From contig NZ_FQUV01000001.1 in the NCBI RefSeq assembly GCF_900129235.1, positions 62,001-126,000 on the forward strand: DNA of 64,000 nucleotides. The letters are read 5' to 3'. The position numbers and the translations under genes were made by a program. The stretch's first letter is position 1, and each line of letters opens with the position of its first letter. The notes below the pieces were generated by a model. That model saw only the letters and a list, made by a program, of their open reading frames with translations, did no database searches and was not told the DNA's origin. Positions 1 through 9,046 of this stretch are shown here, in pieces. This stretch comes from Litoreibacter ascidiaceicola (lineage in GTDB: Bacteria > Pseudomonadota > Alphaproteobacteria > Rhodobacterales > Rhodobacteraceae).

Positions 1-1288
1 TTACCACGACGACGGCCTCGGACAGGCTGATCATCTTGTCGTATTTATTCTTCCGCCGTTCCACCGTAACCTTGTAACGCTTCACCTCAAAGAACTTTGG
101 CAAAAGGCCGAGTTCACGGCGGGCCAAAAGCTCGAACGAGGCTTGGGCGGTGTCGTAGGAATACCCGTCATCCTCGCGCTGCTTAATCACATCAAGAATT
201 CGCGGCAAGGCATTGGTATCAATATCTTTCAGCCCCATTTCAGCAAGGCGTTTACGCAGGTTGGACTGCCCCGCCTGATTGCTCATCGGGATGATGCGGG
301 AATTGCCGACGACGGCAGGGTCGATATGCTCGTACGTCGTTGGATCCTTTAGGATTGCTGACGCGTGGAGGCCTGCCTTATGCGCAAACGCGGAAGCCCC
401 CACATAGGGCGCGTGTTTGTTGGGAACGCGGTTCAGGATGTCGTCCAGCTTGCGCGAGGCCAGTGTCAGCAAGTGCAGGTTTTCTGCTTTGACACCAATG
501 GCATAGCGGGACTTGTACGGCTCTTTCAGCAGCAGCGTCGGGATCAGGGAAGTCAGGTTGGCGTTGCCGCACCGCTCCCCCAGACCGTTCAGGGTGCCTT
601 GGATGTGGCGCGCGCCTGCGTCTACGGCGGCCAAGGAGCCTGCGACGGCGTTGTCGGTGTCATTATGCGTGTGGATGCCAAGACGGTCACCGGGTATGCC
701 GCTGGCGATGACTTTTCCCACGATTTCAGTGATTTCCGCAGGGAGGGTGCCGCCATTGGTGTCGCATAAAACCACTAAAGCACCTGCGTCGAAGGCGGCG
801 TGGATGCAGGACAGGGCGTAGTCGGGATTGGACTTGTAGCCGTCGAAGAAATGCTCCGCGTCGAACAGGGCTTCGCGGGATTGGCTGACAATATGCTGAA
901 AACTTTTCTCAATGTTTTCAAGGTTTTCGTCGAGGGTGATACCGAGGGCGGTTTTCACGTGGAAGTCATGGGTCTTGCCGACAAGGCAGACGGCGGGGGT
1001 ATTGGCGTTCAGGACAGCGGCCAGAACATCATCATTCTCCGCCGATCGCCCCGCGCGTTTGGTCATGCCGAAAGCGGTCATGGTGGCGGAAGTCTTAGGC
1101 GCGTTGGAGAAAAACTCGCTGTCGGTGGGGTTCGCCCCCGGCCAGCCGCCTTCGATATAATCCACCCCAAGCTGGTCGAGCATCTTGGCGATCTCGATCT
1201 TTTCAGGGGTCGAAAACTGCACCCCTTGCGTCTGCTGCCCGTCGCGCAGGGTGGTGTCGAACAGGGTGAGGTGTTCGCGAGGACTCAT
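1..1288 (-). CDS. cimA: Citramalate synthase (CimA family), C-terminus cut off by window edge
   Basis: Condenses pyruvate and acetyl-CoA to (R)-citramalate, an entry to 2-oxobutanoate and isoleucine; the family is related to 2-isopropylmalate synthase. The reverse strand reads without a stop from ATG at 1288 to the window edge (429 codons, so about 110 residues of a typical ~540 are missing). The N-terminus carries the HMGL-like TIM-barrel signature [14 protein letters not shown], then [17 protein letters not shown], the metal-binding [12 protein letters not shown] and [13 protein letters not shown], all typical of the CimA branch. Its ATG overlaps the cysS stop (ATGA at 1285-1288), so translation is probably coupled; GAGG in the end of cysS can serve as ribosome binding site. 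Alternative: a LeuA-like paralogue, but the [10 protein letters not shown] motif favours CimA. Confidence 0.88.
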   Translation of the reverse strand, partial: MSPREHLTLFDTTLRDGQQTQGVQFSTPEKIEIAKMLDQLGVDYIEGGWPGANPTDSEFFSNAPKTSATMTAFGMTKRAGRSAENDDVLAAVLNANTPAVCLVGKTHDFHVKTALGITLDENLENIEKSFQHIVSQSREALFDAEHFFDGYKSNPDYALSCIHAAFDAGALVVLCDTNGGTLPAEITEIVGKVIASGIPGDRLGIHTHNDTDNAVAGSLAAVDAGARHIQGTLNGLGERCGNANLTSLIPTLLLKEPYKSRYAIGVKAENLHLLTLASRKLDDILNRVPNKHAPYVGASAFAHKAGLHASAILKDPTTYEHIDPAVVGNSRIIPMSNQAGQSNLRKRLAEMGLKDIDTNALPRILDVIKQREDDGYSYDTAQASFELLARRELGLLPKFFEVKRYKVTVERRKNKYDKMISLSEAVVVV

Positions 1289-2691
1289 TTGAGGGCCTCG
1301 AGCTTGGAGGAGTCGAAGTTGGGGCCTCTTTCAGCCCAATAGGAGCCGTCTTTGCTATATTTTAGCAAGAGACCATTTTCCTCGGCAAGTGTTCGTAGCC
1401 GATCTGCTTCGCTCCATTCTTCGCTGCTTCGAAACGACTTCCAAAGTTCAAGAATACGATCCGTCTGGCATTGAATCACATCAGCATTTTCGTTGCCGTG
1501 GATCGTCGGTGTGAACTTAAATCCAGTCGCGTCATCCTCAAACTGCGCCAAATCCTTTGCTTCAAAACCCAAAAATATAAGTCCATTCGCAAGATCGGAT
1601 TTCTGCCCAGACCCTGCGAGCCGATGCAAAACTGAGAACGCACCCGGAGTATTGAGATCATCGGAAACCGCTGAGAGTACATCTGGGTGGAGATTTCGCG
1701 AGGCTTCGACATCCAACGTAAGTCTTGCCCACTTCCGCAGCGTCTTCTCTGCCTCAACCCGCTTCTTCTCCGTCCAGTCCATCGGCTTGCGGTAGTGCGT
1801 GCTCAACATCACAAACCGGATCACCTCGCCCGGCACGCCTTGGTCCAGCAAGTCCCGAACGGTGAAGAAATTGCCCAAGCTCTTGGACATTTTCTTGCCC
1901 TCGACCTGTAGCATCTCGTTATGCATCCAGACATTCGCGAAATCGTGGCCTGCGCATCTGCTCTGAGCGATCTCGTTTTCGTGGTGCGGGAAGGTCAGGT
2001 CGTTGCCGCCGCCGTGAATGTCAAATGCCGCGCCCAACAGCTCGTAGGCCATGGCGGAGCATTCGATATGCCAGCCCGGACGGCCCCTGCCCCATGGACT
2101 GTCCCAGCCCGGCAAGTCGTCGGAGGACGGCTTCCACAGGACGAAATCCATCGGGTCCTCTTTATAGGGTGCCACCTCGACCCGAGCGCCGGCGATCATG
2201 TCGTCGACGGAGCGGCCGGACAGCTTGCCGTAATCCTTGTAGCTGCGCACCTTGAACAGGACGTGACCCTCGGCGGCGTAGGCGTGGCCCTTGGCGATCA
2301 GGTCCTCGATCATCGCGATCATCGGCGCGATGTATTGGGTGGCACGAGGCGTGTCGGTCGGCTCAAGCGCGCCCAACGCGCCCATATCGTCAAGGAACCA
2401 CCCGATCGTCTCGTCGGTGATCTCTGAGATCGGGCGGCCTGTTTCGGCGGCACGGGCATTGATCTTGTCATCCACGTCGGTGAAATTGCGCACATATCTG
2501 ACATTCTCCACGCCGTATTCATGGCGCAGCAAGCGGTAGAGCATGTCGAAGACCAGCACGGGACGGGCATTGCCCAGATGGGCGCGCTCGTAGACCGTGG
2601 GGCCGCAGACATACATCGACGCTTTGCCGTCAACGAGCGGTTTGAAAACCTCTTTCTGCCGTGTCTTGGTGTTGTAGATCTTGATCGTCAT
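1285..2691 (-). CDS. cysS: Cysteinyl-tRNA synthetase
   Basis: Cytosolic class I aminoacyl-tRNA synthetase charging tRNA-Cys. The 468-residue product has the expected order: [19 protein letters not shown] (zinc Cys and HIGH-type HLGN) near residue 27, the zinc-ligand stretch HIECSAM and HHENEIAQS in the middle, and KKMSKSLGN before the anticodon-binding helices. Length is normal for the family. A GAGG lies just upstream of the ATG. The last third (about 1300-1740) is visibly poorer in G+C than the first two thirds and uses codons such as TTT, AAA, ATA that are rare in neighbouring genes, which suggests replacement of the C-terminal segment by recombination. The gene overlaps cimA by four bases. 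Confidence 0.96.
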   Translation of the reverse strand: MTIKIYNTKTRQKEVFKPLVDGKASMYVCGPTVYERAHLGNARPVLVFDMLYRLLRHEYGVENVRYVRNFTDVDDKINARAAETGRPISEITDETIGWFLDDMGALGALEPTDTPRATQYIAPMIAMIEDLIAKGHAYAAEGHVLFKVRSYKDYGKLSGRSVDDMIAGARVEVAPYKEDPMDFVLWKPSSDDLPGWDSPWGRGRPGWHIECSAMAYELLGAAFDIHGGGNDLTFPHHENEIAQSRCAGHDFANVWMHNEMLQVEGKKMSKSLGNFFTVRDLLDQGVPGEVIRFVMLSTHYRKPMDWTEKKRVEAEKTLRKWARLTLDVEASRNLHPDVLSAVSDDLNTPGAFSVLHRLAGSGQKSDLANGLIFLGFEAKDLAQFEDDATGFKFTPTIHGNENADVIQCQTDRILELWKSFRSSEEWSEADRLRTLAEENGLLLKYSKDGSYWAERGPNFDSSKLEALK

Positions 2692-2937
2692 TTTGGCCTC
2701 GCGCGCGGGTGTTGCGGCGGGTTTAGCGAAACTGACCTAAGATGGAAAACGCAAAACGACCCGCCTGAGAAATCTCAGATGGTAATGCAGCAACAAATGA
2801 TGGTGCGTGTCGTCATAGGGCGTTGGTAGCAGGTCGAGCCTGTCCGGTCGAGTGCGGTTTTAAGGGCTATCACAAATTTCGATTTGACACGGGCGGCGCG
2901 GGCTGGCCCTTTGCGCGGATCATTGAGGGAGGCACGC

Positions 2938-4110
2938 ATGGATATGTCGAACAGGATACAGGGGCTGACAGGTGGCGGCTCCGACGGGTGGGACGTGTTT
3001 TACAAAGCGCGGCGGATGATTACCGCAGGCGTCGGCGTGACCGAGCTGACGATTGGCGAGCATGACATTCGCACCGACCAGAGTATTCTGGACGCCATGC
3101 ACCGGAGCGCCAGCGGCGGGCATACGGGCTATGCGATGGTGCCCGGCACCGATGCCTTGCGCGACGCGGTGGCGGCGCGGCTGACCGCGCGGACAGGCGT
3201 GCATACAACGCGCGACAACGTGATGGTGACCCCCGGCGGGCAGTCGGCGCTGTTCTCGGCCCATCATGCGCTGTGCGACGAGGGCGACGTGGCGCTCTAT
3301 TGCGACCCCTATTATGCCACCTACCCCGGCACCGTGCGCAGCGTGGGGGCGGTGCCAAGGGCGGTGCCGTGCCTGCCGGAGAACGCGTTCCAGCCGACAT
3401 TCTCGGACATTGCGGCAAAGTCTGCTGGTGCGAAATCCCTGCTGGTGAATACACCGAACAACCCCACGGGCGTGGTCTATTCGCGCGATACCGTAGAAGG
3501 GATCGCGCGGGCGTGTTGCGAGTATGACATGTGGTGCATCTCGGACGAGGTGTATGACACGCAGGTGTGGGACGGCACCCATATCAGCCCGCGCACGCTG
3601 GACGGGATGGCGGAGCGGACCTTGGTGGTCGGCTCCATGTCGAAGAGCCATGCGATGACGGGCAGCCGGATCGGCTGGATTGTCGGGCCGGAGGACGTGA
3701 TCGCCAACCTGATCACACTGGCGACCCACACGACCTATGGCGTGCCGGGCTATATTCAGGACGCAGCGGTGTTCGCCTTGGGCGAAGGGCTGGCGCTGGA
3801 GGAGAAGGTAGCGGAGCCCTTCCGACGCCGCCGCGCCATCGGCCAAAATATTCTGGCGGAGCAGAACGTCGTCGGCTTGGTGCCTTCTGAAGGCGCGATG
3901 TATATGATGCTGGACGTACGCAGCACGGGGTTGAGCGGTGAAGACTTTGCAGACAGATTGCTGGAGGCTCACCACATCGCGGTGATGCCGGGCGAGAGCT
4001 TTGGTGCCGCGGCAGCGGGCCATGTGCGAGTGGCAATGACCGTTGAGGACAGCACATTCGAGGCGTCCTTGAAGACGCTCGTGGGCTTTGCCAAGGAGAT
4101 ACAGCCATGA
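2938..4110 (+). CDS. PLP-dependent aminotransferase, class I/II fold
   Basis: A 390-residue fold-type I aminotransferase, cytosolic. Visible signatures: N-terminal substrate loop GHTGYAMVPGTDALRDA, cofactor-binding NTPNNPTGVVY, the aspartate of ISDEVYD, and SMSKSHAMTGSRIGW, with Lys236 as the Schiff-base lysine. The open frame extends upstream to 2884, but ATG 2938 is preferred because AGGGAGG sits 5-11 bases ahead of it and family proteins begin shortly before the first conserved block. It overlaps the next gene by ATGA, so the two form an operon. The substrate cannot be read from sequence; aspartate/aromatic-type or a 2-aminoethylphosphonate-like amine are possible given its PEP-mutase-family partner, but that is inference. 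Confidence 0.85.
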   Translation: MDMSNRIQGLTGGGSDGWDVFYKARRMITAGVGVTELTIGEHDIRTDQSILDAMHRSASGGHTGYAMVPGTDALRDAVAARLTARTGVHTTRDNVMVTPGGQSALFSAHHALCDEGDVALYCDPYYATYPGTVRSVGAVPRAVPCLPENAFQPTFSDIAAKSAGAKSLLVNTPNNPTGVVYSRDTVEGIARACCEYDMWCISDEVYDTQVWDGTHISPRTLDGMAERTLVVGSMSKSHAMTGSRIGWIVGPEDVIANLITLATHTTYGVPGYIQDAAVFALGEGLALEEKVAEPFRRRRAIGQNILAEQNVVGLVPSEGAMYMMLDVRSTGLSGEDFADRLLEAHHIAVMPGESFGAAAAGHVRVAMTVEDSTFEASLKTLVGFAKEIQP

Positions 4111-4901
4111 GATTTCGCGAGATGCACAAACCGGGCGACCCGTTTATTCTGGCGAATGCGTGGGACATAGGCTCGGCCAAGATGCTGGCGGCGTTGGGGG
4201 CGCAGGCGATCGGCACCTCGTCGGCCGCCCATGCGTTCACCTTGGGCAAGCCCGACGGCGGCAAGGTAGAGCGCGACGTGGCGCTGGCCCATGCGCAGGA
4301 TTTGATCGCCGCGGTCAGTGTTCCCGTGTCCGGCGACTTCGAAGACGGGTTCGGAGAAGCGCCGGAGACCTGCGCGGAGACGGTGCGGCTGTCCGGTGAG
4401 ATCGGACTGGCGGGGATCTGCATCGAGGACACCATCGAAGCCTCAAATCGCGTCTATGACTTCGATCTGGCCGTGGAGCGGGTACGCGCCGCGTCCAGCG
4501 CGGCACGGGCCTTGAAGGACGACTTCTTTTTCGTGGCGCGCGCTGATGGCGTGATGACCGGGGCTTACGACATTGATGAGGCGATCCGGCGCATCCGCGC
4601 CTTTGACGACGCCGGTGCGGACGGTTTGTATGTGCCGATGCCCAAAAGCATGGAAGACCTGAAGCGCGTTATCGACGCGACGGACAAGCCGGTGAACGTG
4701 CTGGTAGCGGGTGCCTACTCCAAACACTCTATCGCGGAATACGCAGCTCTGGGAGCCGCGCGTATCTCGCTTGGCTCGGCTTTGGCACGGGCGACGCATC
4801 GTGTGATCCATGACGCTGGTCTGTCGATGTTCGGAAATGGCGATTTCACACATTTGAGCAACGCAATTTCCGGTTCAGAGGTGGACAAGCTCATAGGTTA
4901 G
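4107..4901 (+). CDS. Isocitrate lyase / PEP mutase superfamily protein
   Basis: A 264-residue TIM-barrel enzyme of the isocitrate lyase/phosphoenolpyruvate phosphomutase superfamily. The N-terminus FILANAWDIGSAKMLAALGA, the metal-binding GDFEDGFG (Asp77-Asp80) and GICIEDT, and the late KPVNVLVAG segment are the family hallmarks. The short length and DFEDG motif match the subgroup that includes oxaloacetate decarboxylase/2,3-dimethylmalate-lyase-like and carboxyvinyl-carboxyphosphonate-mutase-like members, so it probably acts on a 2-oxo acid or 2-hydroxy acid C-C or C-P bond. It is translationally coupled to the aminotransferase (ATGA overlap at 4107). The exact substrate is unknown. Confidence 0.8.
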   Translation: MRFREMHKPGDPFILANAWDIGSAKMLAALGAQAIGTSSAAHAFTLGKPDGGKVERDVALAHAQDLIAAVSVPVSGDFEDGFGEAPETCAETVRLSGEIGLAGICIEDTIEASNRVYDFDLAVERVRAASSAARALKDDFFFVARADGVMTGAYDIDEAIRRIRAFDDAGADGLYVPMPKSMEDLKRVIDATDKPVNVLVAGAYSKHSIAEYAALGAARISLGSALARATHRVIHDAGLSMFGNGDFTHLSNAISGSEVDKLIG

Positions 4902-4943
4902 CGGGCATCTGGACGTCAAAAGACATGTGACGAGGGAATTTTC

Positions 4944-6095
4944 ATGGTTCGGTTTCTGATTGTGCTGGTGTTCGCGCTGGTGCCGGGAGTTTGTTCGGCA
5001 CAAGAAAAGCTCCCCTATCCGCAGCATTACACCGTCTTGACCAACGACTTTGCGGACATCCTAAGCCCCGAAGCCGAGGCTCAGATTAACGCAGTCCTGC
5101 AAGCCGCCCGCGACCAGATGGGCCGCGAAATGACCGTTGTGACCATCCGCTCTCGCGAGGACTACCTGCCATCGGCCAATATCGGCAGCTTTGCCAAGGA
5201 GCTGTTCAACGGCTGGGGTATCGGCAATGCGGCCCGCAATGACGGCCTGCTGCTTTTGGTGGCGATTGACGACCGTGAAATTCGTATTGCCCTCGGGGCC
5301 GGATACCCTGCGCGACAAGACGGCATTGCAGCACGGATCATCCAAAGCGAGATCATCCCCGCCTTCCGAGAAGGCCGTGTGGCCGACGGCATTCTGGCTG
5401 GCACACGCGCCACGCTGAGCCAGATACAGCACCCCGACGACAAGCCCGCCACAACGGCAGCCCCGCAAACGCAACCAGTAACCCGCCCTGCCCCGCAAAT
5501 TCGCGAGCAAGCGCCGGAGCCGCGCAGCACCGGACTTCTCGACCGCGCTCTGGCGTTCTTTGATGGCAACCCTATCGGGTCGCTGATCATCGCGGCAATG
5601 ACCGCCGTTGCAGGCTTCTTTGGCTTTCGCGGTGTCCAACGCTACCGGCCCCGCAAATGCCCGCAATGTGGGAAGATGATGTTGCGGCTGGGTGAGGCAC
5701 AGGAAGACCAGTATCTGGACCACGGCCAGCTGATTGAAGAACGCATCAAGTCAAAAGACTACGGTGTCTGGTTCTGCCCCGACGACGAGCATGTCACGGT
5801 GATCGGCTACCCAAAGATGTTCTCCAAACACGCCGCCTGCCCGGAATGCAGCTACCACACCTACGAGACCACGCGAACGGTTCTGTCGCATCCCAGCACC
5901 ATCAGCATGGGGATCGCCCAACTTGATCATGCCTGCCGCAACTGCGGGCATACCGCAACGGAGAAAAAATCAATCCCGCGCGTGACGCAGAACAACTCCA
6001 GCAGCGGTTCTTCTTCCAGTTTTAGTGGTAGCTCTTCCTCGTCGTCATTCGGTGGCGGGAGCTCGTCTGGTGGGGGGTCCTCCGGCAGCTGGTAG
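4944..6095 (+). CDS. TPM-domain (YgcG-like) protein with signal peptide and zinc ribbons
   Basis: A 383-residue exported, membrane-anchored protein. Residues 1-19 form a signal peptide (hydrophobic FLIVLVFALVPG then cleavage near SAQ). Residues about 25-155 are a TPM domain (LLLLVAIDDREIRIALGAGY, FREGRVADGI), followed by a Pro/Gln/Thr linker, one transmembrane stretch near residue 210 (SLIIAAMTAVAGFFGF), and then an unusual cysteine-rich segment with CPQC (Cys239/Cys242), FCPDDEH, CPECSYH and CRNCGH that looks like two zinc ribbons. The end is a Ser/Gly-only tail typical of TPM proteins. TPM domains act in envelope protein quality control or as phosphatases elsewhere; here the function is unknown. 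Confidence 0.8.
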   Translation: MVRFLIVLVFALVPGVCSAQEKLPYPQHYTVLTNDFADILSPEAEAQINAVLQAARDQMGREMTVVTIRSREDYLPSANIGSFAKELFNGWGIGNAARNDGLLLLVAIDDREIRIALGAGYPARQDGIAARIIQSEIIPAFREGRVADGILAGTRATLSQIQHPDDKPATTAAPQTQPVTRPAPQIREQAPEPRSTGLLDRALAFFDGNPIGSLIIAAMTAVAGFFGFRGVQRYRPRKCPQCGKMMLRLGEAQEDQYLDHGQLIEERIKSKDYGVWFCPDDEHVTVIGYPKMFSKHAACPECSYHTYETTRTVLSHPSTISMGIAQLDHACRNCGHTATEKKSIPRVTQNNSSSGSSSSFSGSSSSSSFGGGSSSGGGSSGSW

Positions 6096-6183
6096 CGTTT
6101 TGATGACGCAAACAGGCCGGACTGGCGCAAACAGGACAGAATGACATCCTCCCGAGGCCAAAACTGGCTTCAGGAGGAAATAA

Positions 6184-6276
6184 ATGCAGCACCTTGAATG
6201 CATTGACGTTCTGGTGGCGCGCACGATTGGCGCCCGCCGAGGCCGCGCCGCACGAGGGCGACCAGTGCAGGTTTGA
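6184..6276 (+). other. Possible 30-residue upstream reading frame with strong Shine-Dalgarno
   Basis: CAGGAGGAAATAA directly precedes ATG 6184, the best ribosome binding site in this intergenic stretch, yet the frame it opens closes after 30 codons (TGA at 6274-6276), 40 bases before the likely start of the methyltransferase gene. The peptide (starting MQHLECIDVLV, ending arginine-rich) has no recognised relatives. It may be a leader peptide, a decayed start region, or chance. Confidence 0.25.
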
Positions 6277-6316
6277 CCGCAAACCTTGCCCTGACCTCTG
6301 CCCGAAAGCCCTCGAT

Positions 6317-7879
6317 ATGAACGACGAGACCCCAAGCTCCCCCCGCCGCGCCGGAGGCCGCGCCGCGCGCCGCGCCATGCGGGCCGCCCCCCTTGCCACC
6401 GACAAACGCCCCGTACGGGCCGGACTGGAGGGTGGGCAATTGCGCGTCCTGTCCGACATCGACATCGCCAATATCCACGAGGCCGCGTTGACGGCATTGG
6501 AGGAAATCGGCTTGGCCGACGCACCCGAAAGCGGCATCAAAATTCTGACGGGTGCTGGCGCGATCTTGGGCGACGACGGCCGCATCCGTTTCCCACGCGC
6601 TTTGGTCGAAGACATGCTGGCGGTGGCGTGCAAGGACATCACCCTATGCGGACGCGATCCGGTCAATGATCTGCACCTGAACGGCAAGAAAGTGCATTTC
6701 GGCACCGCGGGCGCCGCAGTGCATGTGGTGGACGTCGCAGGCCGCGACTACCGCGAAAGCACGGTTCAGGACTTGTTCGACGCCGCCCGCATTGCGGACC
6801 GGCTGGACAACATCCACTTTTTGCAACGTCCCATGGTGTGCCGCGACATCGCCGACAGTTACGAGATGGATTTAAACACCATCTACGCCTGCTGTCGTGG
6901 CACGACCAAACATATCGGCACCTCGTTTACCGAGCCGGACTACGTCGCAGGCGCGTTGGAGATGTTGCACCTGATCGCGGGCAGCGAGGAGGCATGGCGG
7001 GCGCGGCCCTTCTTGTCGAACTCCAACTGTTTCGTGGTCCCGCCGATGAAATTCGCCACCGAGGCCTGCCGCGTGATGGAGGAATGCATCGCGGGTGGCA
7101 TGCCTGTGCTGCTGTTGTCGGCTGGTATGGCTGGTGCCACGGCACCTTCGCCCGTGGCAGGCGCGATTGTGCAGGCGGTGGCGGAATGCCTGGCGGGCGT
7201 GGTCTATGTGAACGCCATCAAGCCGGGTCATCCGGCGGTGTTCGGCACGTGGCCGTTCGGGTTGGACTTGCGCACGGGGGCGATGTCGGTCGGCTCTGGC
7301 GAGCAGGCGTTACTCACGGCGGGCTGCGCGCAGATGCACCACTTCTACGGCATCCCCGGCGGGGCTGCGGCGGGCGCGTCCGATTCCAAACTGCCCGACA
7401 TGCAGGCGGGTTGGGAGCAGATGTGCTCCAACGTGATGGCAGGGCTATCAGGGTTGAACATGGTCTATGAGGCGGCGGGCATGCATGCCTCCTTGCTGGG
7501 GTTTTGCCACGAAAGCCTGATCTTGGGCGATGATCTGATCGGGCAGGCCCTGCGCTGCGTGCGCGGGATCGAAGTGTCCGAGGAGACGCTGGCGCTGGAT
7601 GTGATGCGCGCCACCTGCTTGGGTGTCGATGGGGCCAAGGGCGTCGGGCATTATCTGGGTGCGGATCAAACACTGAGCCGGATGGAAACCGACTACGTAT
7701 ACCCCAGTTTGGGTGACCGGACCTCCCCAAAGGAATGGGCCGAGAAGGACAAACCGGACCTTTTGGAAAACACCACAGCGAAGAAGGACGCCATTCTGGC
7801 GGAGCGGTCGTTGGCAGAGTTTGATCCGACCGTGGATGTGGCGATCCGGTCGCGGTTCAAGGTTCATTTGAAGCTCTAA
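6317..7879 (+). CDS. Trimethylamine methyltransferase family protein (MttB-like, non-pyrrolysine)
   Basis: A 520-residue MttB superfamily enzyme, expected to move a methyl group from a quaternary or tertiary amine (glycine betaine, dimethylglycine or a related compound) to a corrinoid protein. Seen: a basic N-terminus typical of roseobacter members (RRAGGRAARRAMRAAP), then LSDIDIANIHEAALTALEEIGL, the long barrel with HIGTSFTEPDYVAGALEMLHL, and AGCAQMHHFYGIPGGAAAGASDSK. There is no in-frame TAG, so it belongs to the pyrrolysine-lacking branch. The frame is open upstream to a TTG at 6194; ATG 6317 is chosen because family proteins start close to the arginine-rich segment, but the ribosome binding site there is weak. 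No corrinoid-protein gene lies beside it. Confidence 0.82.
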   Translation: MNDETPSSPRRAGGRAARRAMRAAPLATDKRPVRAGLEGGQLRVLSDIDIANIHEAALTALEEIGLADAPESGIKILTGAGAILGDDGRIRFPRALVEDMLAVACKDITLCGRDPVNDLHLNGKKVHFGTAGAAVHVVDVAGRDYRESTVQDLFDAARIADRLDNIHFLQRPMVCRDIADSYEMDLNTIYACCRGTTKHIGTSFTEPDYVAGALEMLHLIAGSEEAWRARPFLSNSNCFVVPPMKFATEACRVMEECIAGGMPVLLLSAGMAGATAPSPVAGAIVQAVAECLAGVVYVNAIKPGHPAVFGTWPFGLDLRTGAMSVGSGEQALLTAGCAQMHHFYGIPGGAAAGASDSKLPDMQAGWEQMCSNVMAGLSGLNMVYEAAGMHASLLGFCHESLILGDDLIGQALRCVRGIEVSEETLALDVMRATCLGVDGAKGVGHYLGADQTLSRMETDYVYPSLGDRTSPKEWAEKDKPDLLENTTAKKDAILAERSLAEFDPTVDVAIRSRFKVHLKL

Positions 7880-7970
7880 ACACGTGGCATAAGGTCGAGG
7901 CGACAGGCTTTAAGTCCGGCCTATCTGAGAGTACGCTTCGGGCGATGAAGCCTCGCGAACAGGAGCTGAT

Positions 7971-8966
7971 ATGTCCGTAACGATACGCCCAGCCGAACTG
8001 GCAGATATTGACGCCATGGGCGCGTTGCTCGTTCAGGACGCCAAACAACGGCAGACCACGGATCCGATCCTGTGGACCTTGGCACCTGATGCGCTGGAAA
8101 AAGTCACATCAACGATCAAATCCGCGATGGAAATAACCTCGCCGCCCTTCCGGCAGCAATGGTTATTAGCAGAGGACCGAGGCACTGTTGTCGGCCTCAC
8201 CCATACCATCCTGCTGCCTGTTCCGCCGATTTATGCGGGTGAGTTTGGCCCGCCCGGATTGATCATGGAAGACTGCTTTGTCGCCGATGAAGCGCCTGCC
8301 GACACTGCCAAAGCCCTGCTGGAAGCGGCAGAGGCTGATCTGGTCGAGGCTGGTGCGAAAATTCTGCTCGGCTCCTCTACATCAGGTGGCGCTTGGGAGG
8401 CTGTGTACCAAGCGGCTGATTATGCGCCTTTGACATTGTATTATGCCAAGTCGGACCTGACCGATGCGCCTACGTCTGAAGATGTCCGCAAGGCAGACGC
8501 CGATGACGTGGAGGCGATCGTCGCGTCCAGTGCGGTTAACCGTCAGGTTTTGTATGACCTCAATGACTTCTGGAAACCCCATCCCGACGCCGACGCGCGG
8601 TTCGGCGCTTGGATGACCCGCAGTCTGACCCTTGCGGACCGCGATATGTTCGCCTCGGAGGCAGAGGGCTATTTTGAAGGCTACGTAATCTCGCAACCAG
8701 CTTCCGCACTACATTTCCCAACCGCCCATGACGTCACAGGCATCGGGTTCGTTGATGACTATTTCCACACAGATTATGAAACCCCCGATAGCTTGGAAGA
8801 GGACGGCCCCGCCGCCGCAGCCCTCCTGCATGCCGCCGAGGCGGCCCTGAAAGAACGCGGCAATCGGGCTGCATTGATCGTCTGCCCCGCAGCTTGGTCC
8901 TCGAAAATCTTTTTGCTGCAAAACCTCGGATATGAGACCGCGATCACATGGTTCATTAAGTCTTAA
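7971..8966 (+). CDS. GNAT-fold N-acetyltransferase, probably two tandem domains
   Basis: A 331-residue protein beginning VTIRPAELADIDAMGALL, a classic GNAT N-terminus. Residues about 1-155 make one GNAT-like unit, and a second begins near 165 with VRKADADDVEAIV and ends with LIVCPAAWSSKIFLLQNLGYETAITWF, the usual last strands of a GNAT fold. The acetyl-CoA loop R/QxxGxG is not clear in either half, so one or both may be degenerate. AGGAG lies 9 bases before ATG 7971. It stands alone and converges on the SRAP gene. Substrate unknown. Confidence 0.7.
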   Translation: MSVTIRPAELADIDAMGALLVQDAKQRQTTDPILWTLAPDALEKVTSTIKSAMEITSPPFRQQWLLAEDRGTVVGLTHTILLPVPPIYAGEFGPPGLIMEDCFVADEAPADTAKALLEAAEADLVEAGAKILLGSSTSGGAWEAVYQAADYAPLTLYYAKSDLTDAPTSEDVRKADADDVEAIVASSAVNRQVLYDLNDFWKPHPDADARFGAWMTRSLTLADRDMFASEAEGYFEGYVISQPASALHFPTAHDVTGIGFVDDYFHTDYETPDSLEEDGPAAAALLHAAEAALKERGNRAALIVCPAAWSSKIFLLQNLGYETAITWFIKS

Positions 8967-9046
8967 TCCTGCGTGCTCAGGCCGTTGCTTGCGGTCGCAG
9001 CTGTCGGGATTTGTTCAGACCGTAGGGTTTGCGGAGGCGAAGCCCG

